Shown here: piece by piece, positions 11,801 through 21,032 of the stretch
Layout: every line of letters starts with the position of its first letter
How positions within the stretch are numbered: the first letter of the stretch is position 1
NCBI GenBank assembly: GCA_022009795.1
Contig: CP091724.1
Coordinates: 1,525,501-1,589,500 of the forward strand
Reading direction: 5' to 3'
DNA length: 64,000 bases
Origin: Anaerotruncus sp.
Lineage (GTDB): Bacteria > Bacillota > Clostridia > Oscillospirales > Acutalibacteraceae
The notes under the pieces: model-generated
The model's input: only the letters and a program-made list of their open reading frames with translations
Told to the model about the DNA's origin: nothing
The model's database searches: none
Position numbers and translations under genes: made by a program

Positions 11801-11949
11801 CAAGCCAAGGCATTTGCCTTAAGTGCATCGTCATGATAAGAAGGGTCGGCGGAGGCCGCATAGGCTGAGAAGGCGCCTGTGAAAGCAGTGAGCGCCATCA
11901 GAACTGCAAGAAACAAAGCAAGCAATTTCTTGCCAAATTTTGTTTTCAC
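5875..11949 (-). CDS. Giant secreted protein with C-terminal dockerin (2024 aa)
   Basis: The frame is intact over 6.1 kb. I place the start at GTG 11949, because GGAGG lies ten bases before it and the signal peptide (KTKFGKKLLALFLAVLMAL, cut near AYA) follows at once. Most of the chain is a long Asn/Thr/Ser-rich extracellular region with no family I recognise and no catalytic motif. The last 160 residues are an Ig-like regulatory fold (DDSGKFTLTDVPDG, YTATVTYKYGFTRTF) and a type I dockerin with loops NWDGNTVVNAKD and DLDRNGTINTKD. The dockerin implies binding to a cohesin; the nearest candidate is the protein encoded just downstream. It has its own promoter at 12123-12151. Confidence 0.8.
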   Translation of the reverse strand: MKTKFGKKLLALFLAVLMALTAFTGAFSAYAASADPSYHDDALKANALAWVELTDEQTCAALLDYVDDILYDLKMPVSLSGNYVVVSVNLNGTLDSVSGLLDIVDQLKPTVDQANGLGKDLKNITLSPLAGMSYTKVDGSWPACGKDYRANNSAKSIVKALLNVVYNNVSNWDGGHAIVNQLLRGTLSLPLNLNIYSILNNAAKLGMKDGYEKNLVYNIIVKLLTENTTWYTSDEATKMYNNESGYDLDTMLFRSLQNELLRKINVNVTYADGTNSQSRFAAGQKDPGLCYTPDGNVYLFQYDSNGDGADDANLTLTPSTTLFKFSYDALGIAWKTVLQPTLKLLNSAIKDYDWDYMEWFLGEGKTWDYSNPAANYSAANVQAWAKDYGLNLDDVKADLTYDRSVVADAQYNWRDIDSTKLFNELRRSPLMVYYFKAETGPLNTNLKCTGTPNIDAFMANQYGNYSNILAGLNDFLVAAVKDFLPDYTGAASLQTINTNDAKTIGKTLVANALKVVQYVGDATDKNILSSFYHTSGDSAALTESNLESAMVPFLIACLQNNIQDLKSIHYDKWDKCDDAEGVAAVILQEHLAFILPQNDYSQFLTVGSDGYYDISMETIYAMCRDAVGYVMMQYVPITDKKGTAWSIYNVKSVQTYDEQVAEGTDIFSILNSVIVYYAKDKGVGPLLGCADSSGNSLITLNNSLWKNIDIIANKLLPVLGELQFGTASKRGAFDSHALIMDDLVTGALNIASTHSVDGEQIGGVTNFIYRLATIINAPSIATKGVDLSIYDVLKELLNGFLNARSTNQPLYGKNVIPDVSGDNVNKPFHNLVQSSVIAGTSDDASNFGVISSAIVNIVQFAGVFSSYPDTVWKGAMFAVQSVASMLNGFLPQLQNYKVSNLDAKLAESVAKGYTAGNTLTNTVNLENLGKGINRFTIKTDGSTEELGRSWIKIKSIKADKGTWTFTGDTSATLDPEARGSIGVSGSLTANELGSTNATVVTFTVTYQIVGKDGKAYSDEYTSDFTRTMYYYVSAQKDLYSQTYSSDSATGFVENLTGVNKKGTTISTTEKIAGAARTQDYLIVPNNIAVSTDDPAAVSNSTVYLNRASKTASNIRFEAYITSGGQEYVAAAADPATGNLVNTSWYDYYQYEYTTKTLEDGSTLKEIVYDENGNPKGAWVTAEDKLLSRDDAVNLVKTDNTVPEYRQHIVCSFDAITTTGVNGYIPASIIADRNNDGSYNCVYISTTGSGDYGSAINKGTKSSATASTGSQGLVFSITPGSMSATSTKLDFVEWDKDHSIKQGRSDVKLRVVTDKGYALATNLIVGDLSDVSTSESLYNTGAEFLNNYTAADAKAPEYYNYYKEAVMQALSTTATVLTADNAAGLGSQKANFAKTSNTTNVVGEVAYAPATADVMSSSNFAGLKASAVVKDGVFYLTHYTDANGEEVFANPVYGNTKLADADVTKANETVSVMVNGAATDLDVYTVNATGVKVVKVDGVWHFVNAAAYETEWQDAGSGTAPYFEAPYLATTTTQVKDSAGSLVYSAVEYTHNNADNKAVATSDDWVVMYANTQNQIVPGTASRGTVAAVNDKVTYAKELLDANLNVSYATNVYNNVYVLRAGLNNVNFDVVKYEQMASAGRSAEALINVDLYRDYYYTPEGGEKTLVFSSLDSKKDDALKAYNTANNANRSFRDFEAVVDYSKAAVTSTASTFELREALRNFNDYMAKVLERGYVPAQLEQEIRCAVAGKNSTGSASLDISTIDADPDAKTYTVGNTTYTASSNPDGVTYSDESWSAFIDALYDAVDAVNFQSGLYKHQDVSPYVPSDKDNYTLCISNLYTMRQKLMLAENGLTEKSDEPQPPVSSGHSVSAYIGAMTTPTDTEGKYAVTGAVVSIEVNGKAVTATTDDSGKFTLTDVPDGTYTATVTYKYGFTRTFTITVNGADVASSAMVGIVACNWDGNTVVNAKDKSSYLAASGTRQGTDGYDVGVDLDRNGTINTKDKAIYLAFAGYKDSDISYTDVTVK

Positions 11950-12003
11950 AATTTTTTTACCTCCGTGAAAATTTTTAAACACAATGAAGTTTTATTCATA
12001 GAA

Positions 12004-12082
12004 TGTTCACACACCGACTCTCTGACCTACGGGCAATCCGAACAGAGCGGAAGCGTGCGTTGCGGCGCACCGAATGTGAACA
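12004..12082 (-). other. Structured leader of the giant dockerin-protein gene
   Basis: The minus-strand transcript starting near 12115 has a leader of about 165 nt. TGTTCACA and TGTGAACA close a region of about 60 nt that contains a smaller GTGCG/CGCAC hairpin. It does not match a riboswitch I know. Control of the giant gene is an inference from position. Confidence 0.4.
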
Positions 12083-12122
12083 GGTGTTTACAAAAAAACG
12101 AATATTACTCCATTCATTAAAT

Positions 12123-12151
12123 ATTAAAACACAAGGCAATAAAAAAGTCAA
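12123..12151 (-). promoter_or_regulatory. Sigma-A promoter for the giant dockerin-protein gene
   Basis: On the minus strand TTGACT and TTTAAT are 17 bp apart, ending about 170 bp before the GTG start. The rest of the 772-bp gap between the divergent giant genes (12152-12541) is AT-rich and I see no gene or repeat in it. Confidence 0.65.
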
Positions 12152-12541
12152 CACGAACAAAGTCGAAACGAACTTTTCAGCAGTTTTTACGAAATTACAA
12201 GTGCGATTTTGTGCAAATTAAACACCGAAAAATTTACAATTTGTTCATAGATTTCTTACAAAAAGTTTACCGTGTAACAATTTCGTAATCCATTACAGAG
12301 GGTAGTTTTCGTAAATGCAAAACCCTTTACACAACAACATCTTGTATATTTTTTTCGGCAATATTTTTCAAAAATCAACAATTTCGGCAGGGCGTTTTAC
12401 TTGCCCGAAAATATCTTGTTTTGAACGCCGTTTTTATGCAGGCATAACGAAAGACAGGTCAAAAATTCGCCCATTTTAGGAAATGATTTACATATAATCG
12501 CCGCTGTTTGTTCACAATTTGTTAAAAAAATTCAAAAAGTG

Positions 12542-12571
12542 TTGACTTCCGCTTTTTATATTTGGTATAAA
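12542..12571 (+). promoter_or_regulatory. Sigma-A promoter for the 2405-aa secreted protein
   Basis: TTGACT and TATAAA are 18 bp apart, about 150 bp before the ATG at 12722. The leader contains a short GC-rich hairpin region near 12592-12620. Confidence 0.65.
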
Positions 12572-12721
12572 TATAGTGTATTGTTCGTGCGTGTGGGCAC
12601 TTTTGCGCCCTGCAAGGCGATTTGTTAACACTTCGTTCACAAACTGCTTTGCCAAGCAAATACCTGTGCGCTTACTGAGGGCATGTTTATGTTCCCAAAT
12701 CATAAAAAAGGAGAGATGATT

Positions 12722-15700
12722 ATGAAAACGAGCAAACGATTACTCAGCCTGCTTTTGGCTGTGGTAATGGTGGTAACAACCTGCTCCGTCGGCATGAGTG
12801 CATTTGCCGCCGACAAGAGCGACGATGTTTTCACCTATGTTACCGACGAGGGTAAAGCGGTAGATATCACATATGAATCGCTTAACAACCTTGTCAACAC
12901 CTACGCTCCCGAAATCATTAAGCTTATCAACAAAGATGGCAAGCTCACCGATCTCGGCGTTGACGTAGATGCGGTTTGCGCTTCCGAAAAGCCCATTTAT
13001 GAGCTTTTGGCGCAGCTTTCACCAACGCTTATCCAGCTTATGAGCGGCAGCAACGGCGATTCCGACGAGGTTATCAAAGCCGTTCTTTTGGATGCCGGCG
13101 CAATTCGCTCGGATTTGGCAGACCAAGATAAGGAAAGAGCAATGCGCCTTGTTTATGCGCAATATACTTATCTTGCCGACGATGACGCTGCAATGAGCAT
13201 TTGGAGCCTTTATAAATTCTGCATGGATAATGCAAATGCGGATAATAAAGACTTAAAGAAATATTGCAACGACACTAAAGACGTTCTTAAGCCGCTTATT
13301 ATGGCATTCAGCAAGGCTTACGATGCTGCAAAAACTTCCGTAAATTCCGATTTTGCGGAGGCAGAGGAATATGTAAGAACGAATATTATCGGCAGCAATG
13401 CTTTCCAGAAAAACAGCTTTGCAAGCCAGATTTCCGTTTCGTTCTATGCACCCTATATTTTGAACGCACCTTCATTCGGCAGATCAGAGCTCAGCCAAGC
13501 AAGCGATGTTTTAAGCGCATGCGGCGCACAGCTTACCGCTATTCCGGCTTCTTTAACAGAGGCAAAGAAAATAGTTGCAAACGGCGACTCCTTCAAGGGC
13601 ACAAAGCTTACAGACATCAATGCTTCGAGCGACAGCAATGTTGCGGCATTTATCAATGAGGTTGTTGAGCTTTGCAAAGCAGTAAACGCTCCCATCAGCG
13701 CAAATCCGTCTCTTGCCGAAGCTGCTTATTGGTATTACAACCAACCGATCAGAAGTGCAAACGCAATTCTTTCAAAGGTTCTCACCGATATCAGCGGCGA
13801 AGCAATCACCGTTTCCGATAACGGTTTAGCAGACATCACCATCGCACCCGGCGAATACTTCATTGACGCATGTAAGAGAGACGACTTACCGTACAGTGTT
13901 TTTGCAGAGACAACCGGTGCTCCCGAAAATGCAAGCGAGGACTCCTTCTGGTATGCTCTTTTTGACACTAACTTTGTATGGAGTGAAAATGTTTCCGCAA
14001 ATGTTTTCTCGAATGAACCCGAAGGCTCTCAATACACCACTTGGATGTATCAAAAGGGCTTCACGGCAAGCGATTTTGCGGCAATCAAATCAAGAATTGA
14101 AAAATGTTCTTGCCAATAAGGGCACAACGGATATTACCGCTATCACGGCGGACGAATTTGTTAACGGCGTAGGTTCCGTTCCTGCTGTTAAGGCAGACGA
14201 CAGCCTTTCAAACTTCGTTAAATTCTATCTTACAAACGAAATATTCTCAAGCATTCCGCTTGCGGCAATCAAAGAGTGGGACGGCACAGAAGAAAATATT
14301 ACCGATGCAATGAATGTTGCCGGTAATCACGCACAATATATTTTTGAAAGCTATCTTGAATTCATAACTTCAAAAGAGGTTGTGCCCACAATCACAGAAA
14401 GCTATGATTGGAATGCGGTTAAACCCGATAACGATCTTGCAATCGAAATCGTAAACGCAAACATCAACGGCTATGTTGATTATGTAAGAACCGGTATCCC
14501 CGGTGTTTCGATAAATATCTATGCAATCGCAAAAGACATTATCGCAAACCTTACCGATTCGCTTACACTTGACACATTGCTTGAAAAGGTTACCGACATT
14601 TACAAGAAACTTGCAGATGACCCGGTTAAAACCATATTCGAGCTTCTTCCCGTTATCGTTGTTGTTCTTGACGATGTACTTGTTCCCCTGCTCTTTAACC
14701 AAGACGGTGATATGTACTACGGCCAGATCAACGGCATTGTTGCAAACCTGCTTAACGATAAAAAGCTTACTCAGGCAACGGGCAGCCCCACGGGTATCGG
14801 CCAAATCGGCTGGAACCTTAATGAAGTGCTTCCCACATTGCTTCACTGGCTCAACGGCGATAACAGCTACACCTATACCTATTATAATGTAGACACAACA
14901 AACGAAACAAATTATGTTTACGGCACGCCCACAACAGGCGCAAACGGCACTAAATACGATAATGACGGCAATAAGCTTAATCATGTTCCCGTTATCCTTA
15001 ACATTTATGCCGTTGATAAGATGCTTGCAGGCGCTTCCGCTTCAGACCTCGGCAGCAGCGATATGGTTTCGGAAATTATTGAAACCCTTATGAATCTGCT
15101 TGTTTCCAATGTTGACGGCTATGTTGCAGACCACGGCTCCGATGTGGGCAAATACATCACCGCGCAGGGCGGCGAAAGAGAAATCGTTTTCCGCGGCGTA
15201 AACAACATTCTTGTTGCTCTTCCGAGCATCATCAGCTCCGTGGGCGAAAGCTTCCTTGCAAAATACGATGTTCCCAGCGACTGGACCTTCGGCGAATTTG
15301 CCAAGGATTCTGACGGCTGCAAATATAATGTTTCCGCAAAAGAATTTAAAGACCTTTGCAAAAACAACTCCCCCGCAGCGGATGTGCTTGAAACATTCGT
15401 TGACATGTTTGTAAACAATTGGTTCAACGCACTCACCGATTTCTTAAACGATGTTGTTTCCACGGATAACACCATCACGCAGAATATTCCGGTTGTTGCT
15501 TCCCTGCTTCAGGGCGCAGACCTCTTTGGCGAAACCAGTATTCTTACCGATGTTCTTAACGGCTTCTTCCTTATGAACAGAGAGCATGCGGACTCCTTCA
15601 CATTCGAGCCTCGCGAAAACGGCTATGTGGGCATCAGCACACTTTCCGCTTACTTCCTGCTTTGCAATGTTGAGCCGCTTGTAACATTCATTATGAGCGT

Positions 15701-18700
15701 TGTTAACGCAAATAAGAAAACAACCGGCGAAAATACGGTTTCACTTACATCACTCGGAAACGACTTTGTTGCTCAGGCAGCGGCAAATGAAGTTCTTGAT
15801 TCGATTGATATCAACAAAATTACAAAAAGAATATTCAAACATTGTTTCCGACAGCGAAAACACCAAAGCTGCGGAAGACTTATTAGATGCAGTTGACGAA
15901 CTTCTTTCAACTCTCCTTTCAAACACATATATTGACGGTTTCACCGTTGACCAGGCAGACGGAATCCTTTCCGGCGCGGTAACATTCCTTGTTAACCACT
16001 TCGGCGTTGACACTGCAAACGATATCTTAGATCTTGTTATGCAGTATGTTAAAACAATCAACGCAGAAAATGTTGCAACAGACGACGGTTCGGTTGATAC
16101 CGAGAAGGTTTACTGCAAAGAAAACCTTTCAAACCTTGTAACTCAAACCTATGTTCTTGTTGAAACGATTATCGACCAAAAGCTCAACGTTAAGGGCGAT
16201 ACAAACAAACTCGTAAACAGCGCAATCAAGGGCATCATTTCCCCGAGCGCAATTGCGGTTCGTTCCGATTCAATCAACAAGAAGATTATGAAAGAGCAAA
16301 CCTGGACAGATCTTTCGGCAACAGGCTATGCAAAAGACCTTGGCTATAAGAATCTTGTTGCAGGCGATAAGAACACCTTCTATAAAGATCTTATTGATTC
16401 GCTCGGCGTTATCCCCGCTGTTTTCGGCACACTTCTTTGCTCAACAGGCTACTACAACGATGTATTAAGCCCGATTCTTTCGGATGTTTGCGGCAATCTT
16501 GATATTTCTTCTTACACCAAGACTCTTCCCGCAAACGCAGACGGCAAGGACGCAACCTTCGCAATCATCGAAGTTGTTTCCAAGCTTATAAACAAAGTTC
16601 TTGAAGCTCCCGCTTCATCACTTCTCGGCATAATCAGAGGCCTTGCAATTAACCTTACGGACGATAAATTCGGCGCAACGGTTAAGGCAGCGGTTGCTCC
16701 GATTACAAACGAAATCAACGGCGCAGCCAATATTGTTTCCAACCTTTCACCGACACTCGGCGAAAAAGTTTCCGGCTATGCAACACTTGTTAGCAATTTT
16801 GTTAACGACAACATTCTTAAAGAAGACAATTACTTTATTAATGCAATCAATGCTATTCTTACCGCTGTAGGCAAGGATACAATTGACCTTGATCTTAACT
16901 CATTGCTTGCTCTTGTGGGCAACACATCAAACGCAGAGCTTCTGCTCCTTGTTTACACGGTGGGCGTAAGCATTATCACAAACAGCTCACTTCTCAGCTC
17001 CTTGCTCAACGGCAAGTATCCGGGCATTGTTGATATGGTTTCAAAGCTCTCTCCGAGCAAGCTTCTCACAATAATCAGAGAGGTTATCGCATCAACACAA
17101 AACCCGAAGGAAATTGCCTGGACCTTCACTAACTATGCTGCTCAGGCAAGCAACACCTTCTCTTATCCCAAAGGGAATCACAGCTTCCGACGCAACTAAG
17201 GCTGTTACAAGCCTTGATGATCTTGTTAAGAACATCTTCCCGCTTCTCAAGAGCTTCGGCGTTCTTGACGCAAACGGCCTTAACGACATCATTAACGATA
17301 AACTCTTCACAAACGAGCTTATCACAAAGATTGCAACCGGCGTTTACGGCGCAATCGAAAAGAACGTAAATCTTATCTCACCTGCCGACCTTGCAGCTTA
17401 TCTTATGGATTCAAGCTATGGCGCAACATATTCATCGGCAGCAAACACACTTAAGGGCTGCGCTAAGTGGAGCGATGTTAAATCGGTTAACTGGGGCTTC
17501 ACAGACGGTTCTTCCTCCGCTCAACAGGGCTTCATCAATGCACTTGCAGCTCTTTGCAGACCTGTAAACGACATTGTTGCTGCGCTTCTTGCAGGCGGCG
17601 ATGTGAACATCGGCGAGCTTCTTCAGTTTGTTCTTGACAAGCTTGAAATCAACACAACAACAGTTGCAAACGGTGTTCAGATTACGATTTCTTTGAAGAA
17701 CAACATTCTTCTTGTTACTCTTCTCAACACGGCTGCAACAGATGCAGTAAAGAACACAATTAAGGTAGACCTTAACGAAATTATCGCTCAGCTTAAAGAG
17801 CTTGGAATTAAGGGCGGCAACGGCTACGAAAGCGCAATCATTCCGCTTCTTGAAGCTCTTATGTGCGATAATGTTAAATCTCCTTCACAGTATCTCAGCG
17901 ATTACAAGAAAGCTAAGGATAATCTCCTTATCAACATTCTTAATCCGCTCTTCGGCTTTGTAAACAAAGTTGCCGACAAACCGTTTGACACACTCACGGC
18001 AGTTCTTCCGAACCTTGCTTACTTTATTGACAACAACGGCATCGGCAAAGTTCTTGACAACCTGCTTTCACCTGTTACAGACATCGTTAAGGTGCTTGAT
18101 AAGAACGGTGTAAGCGTTGACAAGATTATCGAAGCCATCGCAGGCAAATCACTTCCCGATCTTATCGGCGGCCTCATCGGTGCAAACCTCAGCGGCCTTG
18201 ATTTAAGAATCGGCAACCTTGCAAATTGCAACATTCAGGATTACCTTGCAGACATCATCAATGCCGTTCTTAAGAGCAACAATCTCAACATCAAGATCGG
18301 CAAGATTGATTTCGGCTTCCTTGCAAGCCTCGGCGATCTTAACACGGTTTACGGCGCGGCAGGCTCAATCAAGCAGATTACCGCAAACCAGGGCCAGGTA
18401 CTTGTTACCCTGCTTCGTTATATCGAAAGCGTTCTTATCAACAACGCTTCCTCAATCAATAAGATTCTCGGCAACATCGATGCAATTAAGAAGAACGCAA
18501 CAATCAAGGGCATCCTTGACAGCGTATTCGCAAACATCGCAACGGCAAACAAAGATGATATTGTTCTTGCAATATTCTATCTCCTTCTTGCTCAGCCGAC
18601 AGACACATTCTTTGATTATTCAAACTTCCAACACAAGGATTATTCGTTTGAATATCCTTCAACGGTTGATGTTGATTTCTTAACGGTTATCGGCCCGATG

Positions 18701-19942
18701 CTTGACGGCCTTGTAGGCGGCCTTGTTCCCGGCGGACTTTCAAGCCTTGTAACTGCCAATGTTTACAAAGACAACATCATCAGCTCTTTGGCAACAGGCC
18801 TTTACGGCGCAGTTGAAAAGGTTAAGGTCGGCAATATGAGCCTTACCGATCTTCTTGCTCAAACAGGCATTGATTTCTCAACAGACAATGTCGCTTCACT
18901 TCTTACCGACAAGACATACGGCCAAAGCTATGAAGCAGCAGCCAAAACGATTAAGAGCGCAGGCTCTTGGGCAAATGTTAAAGCTGATAAGCTTTCTTGG
19001 GGCGTAACAGACAGAGACAGCTTCCTGCATGCTCTTTGCGCAGCGCTTCGCCCGATTTACGGCGTGCTCGATGTGCTTCTTAACGATGGCTCACTCGGTC
19101 TCTTCAATCTTATCTATCTCCCCGGTTCGGACGGATATACTTCCACATTAGTTCCGATCATGGAGGCATTCGGTCTTTATAACATTAAGACTCAGTATCA
19201 GTACAGACAGGATATGAGCAAGGAATATGACGCTATTCTGCTTGATATTCTTAATCCTCTTCTTGACAAGGTTGAGGATATCCTCAATGCTCCTATCCAA
19301 ACTCTTATGAGCATGCTTCCGAACCTTTCACTCTTCTTTGCAAACGACGGATTGCTTCAGGTTATCGAAAACCTCACCACTCCGATCAGAGCACTTATTG
19401 ATGCGCTCAAGCCCATCGCAAATATCAACGATATTCTCGTTGCGGCAGGCCTCAATATTCAGAAGCTTCTTACCGGCTACGGCCTTGTTGGCAGCAACTA
19501 TAAGTTCGATATCTACGATCTTACAGCTTCGCTCAAGCCGCTTATCGGCGCCGACAACATCGTTGGCCTTCTCAATAAGGTTCTCGGCATGATCAAGATT
19601 TCCGGCACACCGCTCGGCATCGAGCTTATGCCTATCGATTGGTTCCAGCTTGCTTCTCACGGCGAATTGATCACCGACGAAGCTTCGCAGGCTTCCACCA
19701 CAGGCAAGAGAATTTATGTTCAGGCCGATTCAAGCGAAGTGCTTATAGCTGTTCTTCGTTACCTGATTAACACAGTTAACTACAAGGATAACTACAGCAC
19801 CATCAGCAACCTCATCGGCGGCCTCATCGGCGGCGCAAGCAGCTCCATATCTCAGGTAGTTGATCAGGTTCTCGGAATGCTTTCCGGTGACACGGATAAG
19901 GTTATCTCCGATCTTTGCGGACTTCTTCAAACTCTTGCTTAA
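12722..19942 (+). CDS. Giant secreted protein with long internal repeats (2405 aa)
   Basis: The start at 12722 has AAGGAGAG upstream and a signal peptide (MKTSKRLLSLLLAVVMVV, cut near SAFA). The rest is helical, Leu/Asn/Asp-rich sequence without a recognised domain, dockerin or sorting signal. Two related blocks of 450-500 residues are visible in the last 40 percent: NIFPLLKSFG...TGVYGAIEK...ALCRPVNDIVAALL and the later TGLYGAVEK...ALRPIYGVLDVLL. Each later passes through ILNPL, VLPNL or MLPNL and LRYIESV or LRYLINT. The frame breaks three times by one extra base, at 14100-14104 (A5), 15824-15828 (A5) and 17170-17172 (A3). Removing one A each gives one chain. It is probably a surface or matrix protein paired with the divergent dockerin protein. 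Confidence 0.75.
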
Positions 19943-19975
19943 TTCAAATTGAATAAAGCAAAAAGCCTAAAAATT

Positions 19976-20003
19976 AAGAGCACCTCTTCGGAGGTGCTCT
20001 TTT
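19976..20003 (+). terminator. Rho-independent terminator
   Basis: AAGAGCACCTC-TTCG-GAGGTGCTCTT is followed by a T-rich tail, 33 bp after the giant gene stop. Confidence 0.9.
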
Positions 20004-20110
20004 GCTTTGCCTGCAATGCTCTTTGCCGAAAGTTATTCTGCTTTATCCGGCAATTGCTTCAGGCAATAATCTCAAAAGCAAGCAAACATAATTTTTTTGA
20101 TTATATATGC

Positions 20111-20145
20111 AAAAAAATCCGCAACACCTTAAAGTGCTGCGGATT
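20111..20145 (-). terminator. Terminator after the XRE-type gene
   Basis: On the minus strand AATCCGCAGCAC and GTGTTGCGGATT pair (one G-U) and run into T7. The hairpin starts at the stop codon of the regulator. Confidence 0.85.
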
Positions 20146-20349
20146 ATTCTTTAACAAACTTTATAATATCGCCGACTTCGCAATCAAGCGCATAGCAAAA
20201 GCGCATCCAAGGTTTTTGTGCTTATTGCCTCGCCCTTTTTTTCATTCTGTAAAATGTGTTTGCCGAAAAGCCCTGCTTAAAGATAAGATAATATTCCGTT
20301 ATATTCTTTTTTTAAACAGCGTTTCGTAAAACGGCTCATAACTTATCAT
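20144..20349 (-). CDS. Small XRE/Cro-type DNA-binding regulator, frame broken
   Basis: After repair it is a single helix-turn-helix domain of about 66 residues: MISYEPFYETL, a helix pair around FSANTFYRMKKGEAIST and the closing LDCEVGDIIKFV, typical of the shortest XRE family regulators in Firmicutes. Three breaks interrupt it: an A7 near 20307, an A7 near 20235 and a T4 near 20198. The domain aligns best if these are 5, 5 and 3. It faces the zinc-ribbon gene across a palindrome that overlaps both promoters, so it probably represses itself and that gene. A true pseudogene is possible because three breaks fall in 200 bp. Confidence 0.6.
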
Positions 20350-20384
20350 ATCATCACCGCTGTAATTTTATCATACTCAACAGC

Positions 20385-20413
20385 TTGACAATACTCAATA
20401 TATTGAGTATTCC
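20385..20413. promoter_or_regulatory. Divergent promoters with 22-bp palindromic operator
   Basis: A perfect 22-bp palindrome (20390-20411, half-site AATACTCAATA) overlaps the end of a plus-strand TTGACA and carries the minus-strand TTGAGT, which has TATGAT 17 bp on. It is the natural site for the adjacent XRE regulator. Confidence 0.65.
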
Positions 20414-20448
20414 CATTCATATTATTTTTTTGATAAAAGGAGAAAATT

Positions 20449-20804
20449 ATGTATTGTAAAAAAATTGTGGTAAGCCGATGAATGATAATCAGGCAATCTG
20501 CTTGAATTGCGGCGTAAATGCCGGGTGCGGCAATAAATTTTGCGCAAACTGCGGAGAGCCGGTAAACGAAAACGCCGCCGTTTGCACGCATTGCGGCGTT
20601 GCAATCAAAAAAATCGCACAGCCCCAAGCCGGCGCGGTTTTGAGCAAAGAAGAGGCATATAAAAAAAGCTTGCCGAATACGAAAAAAACAGCGGCAATCA
20701 TTTGGTTTGTTATAGCCGCGCTGCAAATTATCGGCGGCATAGCCTCGGGATACGATATTTATATCAGAAACTTCGTTATGAAAAACAAAGAAATATTTGA
20801 ATAA
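20449..20804 (+). CDS. Zinc-ribbon membrane protein
   Basis: After repair it has 117 residues. The start at 20449 has AGGAG six bases upstream and begins MYCKNCGKPM. Four Cys pairs (CKNC, CLNC, CANC, CTHC) make two zinc ribbons, followed by a linker and one membrane helix (TAAIIWFVIAALQIIGGIAS). The C-terminal YIRNFVMKNKEIFE resembles the end of longer zinc-ribbon proteins with several helices, so an internal deletion is possible (inference). The frame is broken at the A7 run after MYC (near 20456-20463); A5 restores CKNC. Its function is unknown; control by the divergent regulator is likely. Confidence 0.65.
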
Positions 20805-20811
20805 GAACTTT

Positions 20812-20843
20812 GGCTGCAATTTTGATTGCAGCCTTTTCTTTTT
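20812..20843 (+). terminator. Rho-independent terminator
   Basis: GGCTGCAAT-TTTG-ATTGCAGCC followed by TTTTCTTTTT, directly after the zinc-ribbon gene. Confidence 0.88.
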
Positions 20844-20917
20844 GCCCCGTGCAGAATGTGCCGCGTGTGTGATAATTCGGGCGCAAAACAAAATTTTGCA
20901 CAAAACATATTTTTTTC

Positions 20918-20947
20918 TTTACAATATTGACTGCTCGGGTGTATAAT
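20918..20947 (+). promoter_or_regulatory. Promoter of the M20 peptidase gene
   Basis: TTTACA and TATAAT are 18 bp apart, about 85 bp before the ATG. A TTGACT at 20927 is too close to the -10 box to be used. Confidence 0.6.
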
Positions 20948-21032
20948 GCTATTGTACGCATAATATTTTCTTTAAATCGATTTGATTCGGCACCGTGAAT
21001 GCAAAATCAAATCCCGTTCGGAGGTAAAATTT

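Noticed and set aside
14370..14984. 204-residue minus-strand frame inside the 2405-aa gene.
   Set aside because: Antisense shadow; Val/Ile/Cys-rich composition is the complement of Asn/Asp-rich coding.
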